64,000 nucleotides of DNA from Archangium violaceum (GCF_016887565.1 NZ_CP069396.1:4491001-4555000), one strand, 5' to 3'. Shown: positions 42,974 to 52,395, counted from the first letter of the stretch. The notes: generated by a model not told the origin, from the letters alone. Program-made: numbers and translations.

Positions 42974-45900
42974 TCAGGGACGTCTGTCGCCAAAGAGCTG
43001 CCGGCTCGGACGGCGCTCCCACCGGGGAGTCACATCGCGTGACACCTCGCCCGGGTCGGGCAACTCCAGTACCTCGTGGTGCAGAGCGACGTCCTGGTCA
43101 GTCTTGCGCACCAGGAGGAGGGTGTAGGTCCCCGGCGGGATGAAGGGGAAGTGGAAGAGGCCCGGTTCGTCCGAGGACGAGGGCCAGTAGGCCGACACCA
43201 CCATCCGCTGCAAGGCTTCAGGTGAGTCCGGCGCCGGGACGCTTCCATCGACGAGGAGGAGACCGAAGGAGTAGGGCTTCATGTCGACCCCGAGCAGCCT
43301 CAGCCTCAGTGTGGTGCCGGCCCGGGCTTCCTCGAAATCGAGCGTCACCACGCCCTGGGTGGGAATCTCCACGCGTTGGGGATGGATCGTCCGCGCTCGG
43401 TCGATGTGCCTGCCGTTGAGCCGCACGATGTAGCTGCCCGCGGGCAGGCCACGGAATTCGTAGGCGCTTTCGGCGACGGGCTCGTGCTTCTCGAAGGACC
43501 CATCCAGCGAGCGGATGCCGATGCCGTACAAGCGCTTTTCCGCCAGGTTCACCCTTCCCCGGAGGATGGCTCCCTTGTCGAGCGACACCGTCACCTCCGT
43601 CCGCTGGGAATCGAGCGCCATCCGCTTCTGGATGTACGCCGGATGCACCACGGTGAGTGTGAGGGGGCGCTCCTCGACACCCGAGAGGGTGAAGGAGCCG
43701 TCGCCCTGGGTCCGCGCCGCGCCGTCCCCCTCGCGGAGGGAGCCGAGCTCCCGTGTGTCCACCGGAGTGTCGCTCACGCCCACCATCGCTCCGGAGACGG
43801 GGCCGCCGGTGGCCGCATCCACCACCTTGCCCCGGAGGGTGCGGCCGGTCTCGAGCACCACCTCGCCGAGCGTGGTGTCCTCTCCCTCCTTCACCTGGAG
43901 CTCGCGAGTGGTTCCCACGAGGCGCGGAGCGGTGAAGTCGAGCTTCGCCGTTCCGCTCTGGTCGATGGGCCAGGTGAAGATTCCCTGGGGGTGCGTCATC
44001 TGGACGCCATTGAGCTGGAAGCGCGTGACGGGCGTGCCGTCGGTGCGCACCACGCGTCCGCGGATGGTGCCTCGCTGTTGGAGGACGAGACGCAGGTTCG
44101 TGGCACCCGCCCGGACCTCGATACCGTCATTGCTGCTTCCGGTCTCCGAGCTCGTGCTCCCGCTCGCCTTCGCATCGAAGACATACCCATCCTTCACGGC
44201 GCTCACCTCGTAACGCCGGGTCTCGAGGTGTCGCAGCTGGAAGCGCCCGTCGGCCCCCGTGTAGGGGCCCTCCGCCCCGTTCGCGTAGTACGCCCTTTCC
44301 TCCTCCCCCGGCTCCATCAGTCGATAGGCTCGGATGCGGGCCTCGGGAACGGGTCTGCCCTCGCCATCGACGACGATGCCCGCCAGCGGTAGCCCCGCGG
44401 GGAGCTGGAGCCGCACCTGGAGCGATTGCGTTCCCACGAGCTCGACGGGCCGGGAGACCTTTCGCATTTCCGCGCTCGGTGTATCCCGGGCGGAGAGGAC
44501 GTACTTTCCGGGTAGCAACCCCTCGAGGGTGAAGTGTCCCTGCTCGTCCGTGGTGGTCTGCCTCTCCGGCCTCGAGCCGGCTTCTGGCTCGGGCGGCGCT
44601 ATCGAGACCGTCGCTCGTGAGACGGGCGCCCCTGTCTCATCCACCACCGCGCCCACCACCTCCGCGCCCGTGGACAGCACGACCTGGACTCCAGTCGATG
44701 GTGCCGACACGGGCCGCGTGATGGGCGTGAAGTCCCCATGATCGGCCTGGAGCTGGTAGTTGCCGGGCTTCGGTGCCGCGAGCGCGAACGTGCCATCCTT
44801 CTCGCTGGAGGACCGGACGACTTCCTCGTCGCCGAGGTCCTTCAGCAGGAGCGTCACGTTCTCGAGGGGCTCGCCACGGGGTCCCACCACCCGGCCCTCG
44901 ACCACGGCGGCTTCCTCGAGGACGAAGTCCTGGGAGGTGGGCCCCTCCACGTACTTCACCACGGGCGGCGGGTTCAGGTACCGCGGCGCTTCCACCCTGA
45001 AATGGTACTTCCCTGGCTCGATGGGGCCGAGCTCATAGGTGCCCTCCGAAGTCGTCCGGGTCTTCCTCCACGGGTGCCCGTATTCAGCGACGAGGGACTG
45101 CATCGAGATCCTGGCTCCGGAAATGGGCCGGCCGGATGTGTCTCGCACCGTCCCCATCACCCGAGCGCCCGCCCCGAGCTCCAGCACGAGCTCCGAGTCG
45201 TCCACGCCGGGTTGGAGCAACGCCTGCCCGGCCGCATCCAGTCCCGAGAAGGTGGCACCCACCTCATACCAACCCGGGCGCAGGCCCTCGAAGGAGAAGC
45301 GGCCCTGTTCGTTCGTGGGGGTGTCGAGCTTGCGGTGCTCGCCCTCGGCGCGCACCCGGGCGCCCGGCACGGGCTTGCCACCCCTCGTCACCTGGCCCGC
45401 GAGCCGCAGCGGCCGCAGGAGCGTCACGGGCTGCTCGCGCTCGGAGAGCTCGCGCACCATCGCGTGTTCGTGCAGGAAGCCTTCCTTGGCGAAGACGAGG
45501 TTGTACTCCCCCTCCGGCAGTGGCCCGAGGCGCCAGCGGCCCTCCGCGTCGGAGAGTGTGTCGAAGAAGCGGCTGTGCTCGACGAAGATCGCGGTGACGA
45601 GCGTCCCCGGGACGGGCCGGCCCTCCTCGTCGGTGAGGTGGCCCGAGAGCGTCATTCCCTGGCCGACCCGCAGCTCGACGTCCTCCGTGCCCGTCCCGAC
45701 GTCCTGCCGGAGCGCGGTGCCGAAGGGGCTCTCGGTCCAGAGGGCATAGCGGCCCGTCTCCAGTCCCTCGAGGGAGAAGTGGCCCCGCGCGTCCGAGGTG
45801 GTGCGTGCGAGGGGAGGCGCCTCTCCCCGCCGCACCGTCACCAGCTCCGCCTGTTGGGAGGCCGCCATGCCGCAGCCGCACTGGAGCAGCTTCTGCTCGC

Positions 45901-46228
45901 AGTGGTTGTCGCACTGGCAGGGCAGCTCGGAGAGCGCCTCGTCCGGGGTGGGGGAGGTGGCCACCACCACCGCGCCGGGGACGGGCTCGCCCTGGGGCCC
46001 CACCACGGTGCCACGGATGTGGAGGCTTCCGCGAGGGGCGGGGAGTGGCGCCTCGAGGAGCGCGTTCACCGGGCGCTGGTGTCGAGCGGTGTCCCGTGCT
46101 CCCTCGTGCCGCCCGGTCTCCTCCTCCGTCAGGTCGCTCGCGGGCCTGTCCGTCCACGTGCCGCTCGCGTACCCGAGCACGGCCGCCAGCACGGCCAGCG
46201 CGACACCGATTCCCAGCCACCGACGCAT
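42974..46228 (-). CDS. giant carboxypeptidase-regulatory-domain repeat protein
   Basis: A 1084-residue exported protein: N-terminal hydrophobic helix (LGIGVALAVLAAVLGYASG) then about ten tandem beta-sandwich domains of the CarboxypepD_reg type, marked by repeats such as G-x-V-x-D-x2-G-x-P-V-x2-A and GxFxLxGLxPGxYxL. Near residue 105 is a Cys cluster, CQCDNHCEQKLLQCGCG, that could bind metal or form disulfides. No enzyme domain. Likely a long surface or periplasmic stalk. ATG 46228 is favoured over the GTG nine bases earlier because GAGAGGGG is at a proper distance. Confidence 0.82.
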   Translation of the reverse strand: MRRWLGIGVALAVLAAVLGYASGTWTDRPASDLTEEETGRHEGARDTARHQRPVNALLEAPLPAPRGSLHIRGTVVGPQGEPVPGAVVVATSPTPDEALSELPCQCDNHCEQKLLQCGCGMAASQQAELVTVRRGEAPPLARTTSDARGHFSLEGLETGRYALWTESPFGTALRQDVGTGTEDVELRVGQGMTLSGHLTDEEGRPVPGTLVTAIFVEHSRFFDTLSDAEGRWRLGPLPEGEYNLVFAKEGFLHEHAMVRELSEREQPVTLLRPLRLAGQVTRGGKPVPGARVRAEGEHRKLDTPTNEQGRFSFEGLRPGWYEVGATFSGLDAAGQALLQPGVDDSELVLELGAGARVMGTVRDTSGRPISGARISMQSLVAEYGHPWRKTRTTSEGTYELGPIEPGKYHFRVEAPRYLNPPPVVKYVEGPTSQDFVLEEAAVVEGRVVGPRGEPLENVTLLLKDLGDEEVVRSSSEKDGTFALAAPKPGNYQLQADHGDFTPITRPVSAPSTGVQVVLSTGAEVVGAVVDETGAPVSRATVSIAPPEPEAGSRPERQTTTDEQGHFTLEGLLPGKYVLSARDTPSAEMRKVSRPVELVGTQSLQVRLQLPAGLPLAGIVVDGEGRPVPEARIRAYRLMEPGEEERAYYANGAEGPYTGADGRFQLRHLETRRYEVSAVKDGYVFDAKASGSTSSETGSSNDGIEVRAGATNLRLVLQQRGTIRGRVVRTDGTPVTRFQLNGVQMTHPQGIFTWPIDQSGTAKLDFTAPRLVGTTRELQVKEGEDTTLGEVVLETGRTLRGKVVDAATGGPVSGAMVGVSDTPVDTRELGSLREGDGAARTQGDGSFTLSGVEERPLTLTVVHPAYIQKRMALDSQRTEVTVSLDKGAILRGRVNLAEKRLYGIGIRSLDGSFEKHEPVAESAYEFRGLPAGSYIVRLNGRHIDRARTIHPQRVEIPTQGVVTLDFEEARAGTTLRLRLLGVDMKPYSFGLLLVDGSVPAPDSPEALQRMVVSAYWPSSSDEPGLFHFPFIPPGTYTLLLVRKTDQDVALHHEVLELPDPGEVSRDVTPRWERRPSRQLFGDRRP

Positions 46229-46330
46229 CTGCTCCACCCCCTCTCGGCTCGCGGAGCCGAGCGCGTGAGACGCCTCACCGGGAGCGTAGGACTGGCGGAG
46301 CCTTCCGCGTCAACCGGCCGTTCGCGGGAG

Positions 46331-47365
46331 TCAGAAGAAACTGAGCTGGGTGCCCGGCTTCATGGGGCGGCGGAAGGGGCTCTCCTTCTCCTCTTCCTCC
46401 ATGCTCCACGTGGTGTTCAGCCCCACTCGGCGCGCGGTGGTGTGGAAGAGCTTGTGGATGGTGTCCGCGTAGAGGCCCTCGCCGCGCATGCGGACGCGGA
46501 AGCGCGCATCATTGAGCTCGCCCCCGCGCGTCTCGCGGATGCGGTGCAGCACGCGTTCGGCTCGCAGCGGGAGCTTCTCGCGCAGGCGCTCCTCGAAGAC
46601 GGCCTGTACCGGGCCCGGCAGCCGCAGCAGCGTGTAGAAGGCCCGCGTGGCTCCGGCCTCGCGCGCCGCGGTGAGGACTCGCACCATGTCCTCGTCGTTC
46701 AGCCCGGGGATGACGGGCGCCACCGCCACTCCCACGGTGATGCCCGCCGCCGCCAGCCGCTCGACGGTCTGCAGGCGCCTTCGGGGCGTGGCCACGTACG
46801 GCTCCATGGCGCGGGCCACCTGCTCGTCGTGGAAGGGCAGGGTGATGTACACCGACAGCCGCGCCTCCTGCGCGAGCGTCGTCAGCACGTCCAGGTCCCT
46901 CTCGATGAGGGGGCCCTTGGTGATGATGCCCACCGGGTTGCGGTACTCGGCGCACACCTCCAGGCAGGCCCGCGTGAGACGCAGCGAGGCCTCGAGCGGC
47001 TGGTAGCAGTCCGTGACGCCGCTGAAGGCGACCGACTCGCCCTTCCAGCTCTTGCGCTCGAAGGCGGCGCGCAGCAGCTCCGCGGCCTTGGGCTTCACCA
47101 CCAGCTTCGTCTCGAAGTCCGTGCCGGCGCCGAAGCCGAGATACTCATGGTAGGGCCGCGCGTAGCAGTACGCGCACGCATGGAGGCAGCCCCGGTAGGG
47201 ATTGACGCTCCAGGTGAAGCCGACGTCCGGGCTGTCGTTGCGCCCCAGCACCTCGCGGCTGTGGTCCTCCAGCACTTCCAGCTTCGCGGGAGGAATCTCC
47301 TCCAGGTACTCCACCGCGGTGGTGTCCCAGGGGTTGGGCGGATTGGAGACGGGACGGGGTTTCAC
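46331..47365 (-). CDS. PA0069-type radical SAM protein
   Basis: A 344-residue radical SAM enzyme. The 4Fe-4S cluster motif is C60-x3-C64-x2-C67 (CLHACAYCY), preceded by NPYRG as in the spore-photoproduct-lyase-like/PA0069 group. SAM- and substrate-site stretches FSGVTDCYQP and YITLPF are present. The group's reaction is not established; DNA-repair-like chemistry has been proposed. The C-terminus (PMKPGTQLSFF) carries a QLSFF end that fits a beta-clamp-binding peptide pattern (QLxLF-like), which would agree with a DNA role (inference). Confidence 0.88.
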   Translation of the reverse strand: MKPRPVSNPPNPWDTTAVEYLEEIPPAKLEVLEDHSREVLGRNDSPDVGFTWSVNPYRGCLHACAYCYARPYHEYLGFGAGTDFETKLVVKPKAAELLRAAFERKSWKGESVAFSGVTDCYQPLEASLRLTRACLEVCAEYRNPVGIITKGPLIERDLDVLTTLAQEARLSVYITLPFHDEQVARAMEPYVATPRRRLQTVERLAAAGITVGVAVAPVIPGLNDEDMVRVLTAAREAGATRAFYTLLRLPGPVQAVFEERLREKLPLRAERVLHRIRETRGGELNDARFRVRMRGEGLYADTIHKLFHTTARRVGLNTTWSMEEEEKESPFRRPMKPGTQLSFF

Positions 47366-47500
47366 ACTCCCAGGGTGAAGCTGAAAGGACGTTCAGTCAA
47401 GGCTCCGTTGGCCGCCTGTCACCGGACCTGAACGGTCAGGAGGGCGAGCGGCCGAGCCCGCCTGCCTGCCTCGTCCTTCCGGGGTGCCTACCGTCGCCCC

Positions 47501-49225
47501 ATGCGCTCCTGGCTCGTCCTGCTGTGCGGCTTGCTTCTCGGGACTCCCGTGCTCGCGAAGGGCGGTGCGCCTCCGTCCTTCGAGTCCGCGGTCCACGCCC
47601 GGGCCGAGGAGGAGCCGAGGGCCATGTCCCAGGCCCTGCTGCGCTTCTACGAGACCCGGGGCTTCCAACCGGCGTGGTTTTCCTATGACGGCGCGGTGCG
47701 GCCGCAGGCGGGCCAGTTCCTCGCGGCGCTCCGCGAGGCGGAGTCGGAGGGCCTGTGGCCGGAGCGCTACCACCGCTCGGCGCTCGACGACGCCTTGCGA
47801 CGGCTGGCGCTCGAGGGTGAGCCGGAGGACTCGTGGATGGAAGTGGAGTTGCGGCTCACGTCGAGCTTCATCTCCTACGCCTCGCATCTCCTGTCCGGGC
47901 AGGTGTCCTCGCGGCGCGGCCCGTGGCGGACGAAGCCGCCGGGCGCGGTGGTGCTGGCGGCGGTGATGGAAGGAGCGCTCGCCAGTGGCGATCTGTGCGC
48001 GACGCTGCGGAGCTTCTCCCCGACGCACGAGGGCTTCGTGCGGCTTCGCGAGGCGCTCGCCCGCTACCGCGCCATCGCCGCCGCCGGAGGCTGGCCGCTG
48101 GTGCCGGAGGGCGGGCCGCTCGAGCCGGGGATGAAGGATCCGCGCGTGGCGGTGCTGCGCGAGCGGCTGCGTGTCACGGGAGATCTGCCGCCTGCTCCAG
48201 AGGAGCGGTTGCTCTACCCGGGGGCTCCGGGCGTGAGCTCCGTGGTGCTGGTGGGGGACCTCGTCCGCGCGGCGATGGAGGTGGCTCCGGAGTCCCCGCG
48301 GACGCCGGTACCGGAGGACCTCTACGACGCGAAGCTGGAGGAGGCGGTGAAGAGCTTCCAGCGCAGGCAGGGGCTGGAGGCGGACGGGAAGGTGGGCGGG
48401 GAGACGCTGAAGGCACTGCGGGTGCCGGTGGAGGAGCGCATCGCGCAGCTGCTGGTGAACCTGGAGCGCTGGCGCTGGGCACCGAGGGAGCTCGAGCCCC
48501 GGTACGTGATGGTGAACCTGCCGGCCTTCGAGCTGGAGGCGGTGGAGCGGGGGCACACGGTGCTGCGGATGCCGGTCATCATCGGAGAGCCGGACTGGAG
48601 CACGCCGCTCCTGGCGGACGAGGTGGAGTACCTGGTGCTCCACCCGGAGTGGAACGTGCCGGGGAAGATCACCCAGGAGGAGGTGCTGCCGAAGCTGCGG
48701 GAGGACGCGGGCGCGGCCGAGACGCTCGGGTTGACGGTGATCGACAAGGCCACGGGGCAGGCGGTGGACGCGAGGTCGGTGGACTGGAACGCCCTGGGGG
48801 AAGGCCCGTTGACCTACCGCTTCGCGCAGGCCCCCGGGGAGTCCAACCCGCTGGGCCAGGTGAAGTTCATCTTCCCCAACCCGTATTCCATCTACCTGCA
48901 CGACACGCCGAACCCGGCGCTCTTCACGAAAGCGAACCGGGCCTTCAGCCACGGCTGCGTCCGGGTGTCCGAGCCGGCGAAGCTCGCGGACTTCATGCTG
49001 CGGGGCCACGAGGGGTGGACGGAGGCGTCGCTGGCGGCGGAGATGGAGAAGGCCGGAGCGCCCCGGCGGGTGGAGCTGCCCGCGCCGGTGCCGGTGTACC
49101 TGCTCTACTGGACGGCCTTCGTGGACGCGGAGGGCCGGGTGGCGTTCCGGCGGGACATCTACGAGCGCGACCTGGAGGTGAGGCGGGCGCTGGCGATGAA
49201 TCCGGTGCCCACCACGCGCGGTTAG
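47501..49225 (+). CDS. L,D-transpeptidase (YkuD/YcbB type)
   Basis: A 574-residue exported enzyme: signal peptide (SWLVLLCGLLLGTPVLA), an N-terminal scaffold domain (residues 40-260), a peptidoglycan-binding domain (near 275-308, SFQRRQGLEADGKVGGETLKAL), and a YkuD catalytic domain with His484 and Cys486 in SHGCVRV. This order is that of YcbB/LdtD, which makes 3-3 crosslinks in peptidoglycan. Its last four bases overlap the convergent M15-type peptidase gene, another wall enzyme. Confidence 0.92.
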   Translation: MRSWLVLLCGLLLGTPVLAKGGAPPSFESAVHARAEEEPRAMSQALLRFYETRGFQPAWFSYDGAVRPQAGQFLAALREAESEGLWPERYHRSALDDALRRLALEGEPEDSWMEVELRLTSSFISYASHLLSGQVSSRRGPWRTKPPGAVVLAAVMEGALASGDLCATLRSFSPTHEGFVRLREALARYRAIAAAGGWPLVPEGGPLEPGMKDPRVAVLRERLRVTGDLPPAPEERLLYPGAPGVSSVVLVGDLVRAAMEVAPESPRTPVPEDLYDAKLEEAVKSFQRRQGLEADGKVGGETLKALRVPVEERIAQLLVNLERWRWAPRELEPRYVMVNLPAFELEAVERGHTVLRMPVIIGEPDWSTPLLADEVEYLVLHPEWNVPGKITQEEVLPKLREDAGAAETLGLTVIDKATGQAVDARSVDWNALGEGPLTYRFAQAPGESNPLGQVKFIFPNPYSIYLHDTPNPALFTKANRAFSHGCVRVSEPAKLADFMLRGHEGWTEASLAAEMEKAGAPRRVELPAPVPVYLLYWTAFVDAEGRVAFRRDIYERDLEVRRALAMNPVPTTRG

Positions 49226-50214
49226 CGCTTGCTCCAGCGGGCGGGGGTGCCGCGCACGTCGATGTGGACGAAGGGCCCGTGGACGCGGTTGGCGCGGTAG
49301 ACGCCGTAGCCGCCGATGAGCTCGGGCACGCGCTGCTCCACCTTGTCCACGGCGCGGGCGAGCACCTCGGCGTCCTTCACGTCGACGCGCCCGTTGCCAT
49401 CGAGGTCATCCATCTGCCCATCGCCGTCGTCATCGAGCCAGACGTCGGCCGCGTCGCCGTAGGTGTGGCGGCTGAACTTCGCGCGGCCTTTCTCCCCGGG
49501 CCCGTTGTACTGGGGCGTGCGGAAGCCGCTCATCACGTGGAGCCCCTTGGCCGGATGGCCCTGGGTGCGCAGCTCCTGGAGCACCAGCTCCAGCTTGTCC
49601 ACCAGCCGCAGGTCGAGCACGAGGTACTTGGGCCAGACGTGGGCCTGATCCTTGGTGAGGAAGTTCCTCAGACGGAAGTGCTCGGAGACGGCGAAGTCCT
49701 GGTTCTGGGGTGTCACCTCGATGAGGAGCTCCGGAGGCGCGTAGTTGCCGGTGCGTCCGGCGGTGCGGGCCGGCCAGCGGCCGATGTGGTAGCCGTTGAG
49801 GCGCGGAGAGGAGCCGTCGAAGTGGACGGGGGTGATGACGGCGTGCGAGCCGCCGAGCGTCCAGACACCCGGCTGACCCGGGGCCTTCAAGCCCTCGGGG
49901 GTGAGGGACGCGGGCGTCTGGGCTCCGGAGCCCACGGCGAGCCACCGCGCTTCCTTCAGGCTCTCGGGGACGGAGAGGTGCGGCTGGAGGGATTCACCCG
50001 GGGGCACGACGACGGCGCGCAGGGCTCCGCTGTGGCCACGGGAGAGCAGCTCCGCCTGGGGGGGAACCTGAGCGGGAGGCGCCATCGAGGCGCCCTGGAC
50101 CGCTGCGGGTTCCGGGTTGGACGCCATGGCGTACTGCGCCAGGAAGAGCAGGGTGGCGATGAGGATGAGGACGGCCGAACGGCCGAGGGGCAGACGAGTA
50201 CGGAAAGAATTCAC
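49222..50214 (-). CDS. M15/YcbK-type peptidase with Ca-binding insert
   Basis: A 330-residue exported protein from GTG 50214: signal-anchor (SAVLILIATLLFLAQYAMA), a linker, and a C-terminal domain of the YcbK/D-Ala-D-Ala carboxypeptidase group: MSGFRTPQYN, RHTYGDAADVW and the final GPFVHIDVRGTPARW provide His and Asp zinc ligands. Between them is an insert DDDGDGQMDDLDGNGRVDVKD, two EF-hand/dockerin-like calcium loops. It probably trims peptidoglycan peptides, possibly with calcium control. Start choice is weak, but no other start leaves a good signal. Overlaps the L,D-transpeptidase gene tail-to-tail. Confidence 0.78.
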   Translation of the reverse strand: MNSFRTRLPLGRSAVLILIATLLFLAQYAMASNPEPAAVQGASMAPPAQVPPQAELLSRGHSGALRAVVVPPGESLQPHLSVPESLKEARWLAVGSGAQTPASLTPEGLKAPGQPGVWTLGGSHAVITPVHFDGSSPRLNGYHIGRWPARTAGRTGNYAPPELLIEVTPQNQDFAVSEHFRLRNFLTKDQAHVWPKYLVLDLRLVDKLELVLQELRTQGHPAKGLHVMSGFRTPQYNGPGEKGRAKFSRHTYGDAADVWLDDDGDGQMDDLDGNGRVDVKDAEVLARAVDKVEQRVPELIGGYGVYRANRVHGPFVHIDVRGTPARWSKR

Positions 50215-50279
50215 GCGGACTCTGCACAGTTGGCCGCGAGGAAAAATTCCTCCCTCGGATGGGAGGCAGGGAAGACCCC

Positions 50280-50319
50280 GGCCAGCAACCCCTCCCCGAA
50301 GGGAGAGGGGCCACTGGCC
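50280..50319 (-). terminator. nested hairpin after the propeller lipoprotein gene
   Basis: GGCCAG...CTGGCC encloses CCCCTCCCC-GAA-GGGAGAGGGG (one mismatch), a long nested hairpin in the 134-base gap. It lies 30 bases past the stop of the minus-strand lipoprotein gene and may end its transcript. No T-run. Confidence 0.4.
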
Positions 50320-50348
50320 GTTTGTGAGCGCCCGGGGAGGCCACGGCC

Positions 50349-52259
50349 TCAGCGGATGACGGGGACGACCTCCGTGGTCCACTGGGCGATGTGGTTGGAC
50401 GTGGAGATGTCCTGGATGGGCAGCACGAGCGCGGGGTAGCTGGGATCCTGCCCGAGCGCGACCTTGTCCGGGTCGACGGCGGCGATCCACAGCAGGGTGC
50501 CGTTGGGGTTCTCATCGCCACCGGCGGGCGGGTTGCGCAGTCCGTACCTGCGGCTGGAGGAGAAGGTGAACCACTGCAGCTTGGAGCCCGGCTCGCGGGT
50601 GCGCTGGTAGCGGAAGGGGGCCCACTTGGGGAACGAGTTGGTGAGGTTCGTCCCGGAGTCGCGCTTGCCGGGGGCGTTGGCGTGGGTGAGCTCGATGGGG
50701 GTGGAGCCGGCCTCGGCCTTCACGGCGAACAGCCGGGCGGAGGGATCGCTGTCCGCGTTGCAGTCCCTCACGTAGGTGCCACTGGGGCAGGTGGACTCGT
50801 TGAAGAGCACGAACGTGTTGTCCGGAGAGACGGCCGGGTAGTAGCGGTTCCTGCCGTCCACGGCGGGCGCGAGCGTCACCGGGGCACTCCAGCCGCTGTC
50901 GGTGCGGTTGACCAGCTGGATGGCGCCCTTGCCGAAGCGCTGGTTGGTGCCCTTCACGCCCACGGTCACGAAGGCGATCTTCTGCCCGTCCATGGACCAG
51001 TCGGGGTGGTTGGCGGGGTTGGTGCTGGTTCCGGTGCCGTCGATGCGCTGCACCTTCTTGCCGGTGTTGCCGTTGAAGAGCATCAGGTTGAAGTCGGTGG
51101 CGCCCGAGTCCGCGTAGACGCCCACGTACTGCGAGCCATCGGGGTTCCAGGACTCGAAGATGCTCTTGTCGGGAGAGGCGCTGCCCTGGTCGAAGGGGAC
51201 GAGGAGCGACTTGGTGCCCACGTCCATCAGCACGAGGCGCCCGTCGTTCTGGCCGCTCGTCTCGGCGACGAGCTTCTTGCCGTCGCGCGACAGGGCGTGG
51301 CAGCCGAGGCACTTGCCGCCCGCGGCCTCCGGGCCGATGAACTTCTCGCCCGAGGTCCCCGAGGCGCTGGTGAAGTCGAAGCGCATGATCGCGGAGCCGT
51401 TGGAGGTGGTCCAGTAGTAGAGGCCGCCGGTGAGGTCGTCCTGCGAGAAGGACAGGGCGAGCGACGCGGCGGTGCCCACCTGGGAGCCCGAGTCGTCGGT
51501 GCCGCGCAGGGAGACGGTGACGGGCTCGCCACCGCGGTTGGTCTGGGAGAGCCACAGCCAGGTGGTGTCGTCCGGCCGGTAGACGCAGCCGCCGTTGAGG
51601 GGCTGGGCGCAGCGCAGGTGGACCTTGAGGTCGGTGAGGCTGTTCTGGAAGGCCAGCTCGAAGAGGGTGTTGGAGGTGCCGGGCAGGAAGTGGAGCTCCA
51701 CGCCGCGAATGTTGGGGGGCAGGAGCACGCCGTCATTGGGGTAGACGAGGTCGGGTTTGCGCGTGTCGCTGGCGGGGCCGGAGAAGAGGTCCGCCGCGTT
51801 GTCGGGCACGGAGGAGGAGGCCGGATCCTTCACGCTGCCGCGCAGCTTCACGGACACCTGCGTCGTGCCGCGCACGGTGCCCGCGATGGCCGAGACGGTC
51901 GTCACGCCACCCTGGTTCTTGTAGGTGGTGAAGGTGCTGCCCGAGAAGCCACCGATGAAGTTGTTGTCCACCGAGAAGCGGACGCGCGGGGTGATGTCGA
52001 GCGTCTTGCCGTCCTCGAAGGTGCCGATGGCGCGGTAGGTGGCGGTGGCGGACGTCTGTCCGGCCTCGATGAGCAGCAGCTGATCCGCGGGCTCGACGGT
52101 GATGGACGTCAGCCCGGGGATGGCCGCCTCGCCGGGGGTTCCACCATCGTTCGACGGGTCACCCGAACCATTGCCTCCGCCGCCACTGCATCCAGTGGAC
52201 GCCAGGAGGAGCATCGCGAGAGTCGTGGGGAGAAGAAGGGGAATGCGCATGCGGCGCAT
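50349..52259 (-). CDS. beta-propeller lipoprotein with CxxCH haem motif, paralogue without tail
   Basis: A 636-residue paralogue of the lipoprotein at 32194-34545: lipobox ASTGC (Cys24), Gly/Asp linker, Ig-like domain, then propeller repeats (SIFESWNPDGSQYVGVYADSG, HPDWSMDGQKIAFVTVG). C317-L-G-C-H321 is the c-type haem motif, in the same context (HALSRDGKKLVAE). It stops after ISTSNHIAQW, where the larger paralogue continues into its Cys-rich tail. Start could be this ATG or the one nine bases later. Probably a single-haem surface or periplasmic protein. Confidence 0.8.
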   Translation of the reverse strand: MRRMRIPLLLPTTLAMLLLASTGCSGGGGNGSGDPSNDGGTPGEAAIPGLTSITVEPADQLLLIEAGQTSATATYRAIGTFEDGKTLDITPRVRFSVDNNFIGGFSGSTFTTYKNQGGVTTVSAIAGTVRGTTQVSVKLRGSVKDPASSSVPDNAADLFSGPASDTRKPDLVYPNDGVLLPPNIRGVELHFLPGTSNTLFELAFQNSLTDLKVHLRCAQPLNGGCVYRPDDTTWLWLSQTNRGGEPVTVSLRGTDDSGSQVGTAASLALSFSQDDLTGGLYYWTTSNGSAIMRFDFTSASGTSGEKFIGPEAAGGKCLGCHALSRDGKKLVAETSGQNDGRLVLMDVGTKSLLVPFDQGSASPDKSIFESWNPDGSQYVGVYADSGATDFNLMLFNGNTGKKVQRIDGTGTSTNPANHPDWSMDGQKIAFVTVGVKGTNQRFGKGAIQLVNRTDSGWSAPVTLAPAVDGRNRYYPAVSPDNTFVLFNESTCPSGTYVRDCNADSDPSARLFAVKAEAGSTPIELTHANAPGKRDSGTNLTNSFPKWAPFRYQRTREPGSKLQWFTFSSSRRYGLRNPPAGGDENPNGTLLWIAAVDPDKVALGQDPSYPALVLPIQDISTSNHIAQWTTEVVPVIR

Positions 52260-52280
52260 TGTGGCCCAGAAAACAGCGAA

Positions 52281-52316
52281 GCCGGCAATTCCTCGGTGAA
52301 CCGAGGAACTGCCGGC
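52281..52316 (-). terminator. tRNA-Gly terminator
   Basis: GCCGGCAATTCCTCGG (52281-52296), loop TGAA, CCGAGGAACTGCCGGC (52301-52316): a 16-position stem with one mismatch. On the minus strand it is followed by TTCGCTGTTTTC. It lies seven bases past the 3' end of the tRNA. Confidence 0.75.
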
Positions 52317-52322
52317 CTGGTG

Positions 52323-52395
52323 AGCGGCGGACGGGATTCGAACCCGCGACCCCGAGCTTGGGAAGCTCGTGCTCTACCAACTGAGCTACCACCGC
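52323..52395 (-). tRNA. tRNA-Gly (anticodon CCC)
   Basis: A complete cloverleaf: acceptor GCGGTGG / CCGCCGC (one G-T pair), D arm GCTCAGTTGGTAGAGC, anticodon stem CGAGC / GCTCG with loop TTCCCAA (anticodon CCC, reads GGG), and T arm GCGGGTTCGAATCCCGT. CCA is not encoded; the next bases are CAC. Confidence 0.95.

Noticed and set aside
40858-42993. 711-codon open frame on the minus strand
   Set aside because: Antisense to the M13 peptidase, which has all catalytic motifs.
44738-47431. 897-codon open frame on the plus strand
   Set aside because: Antisense to the repeat protein and the radical SAM gene; no motif.
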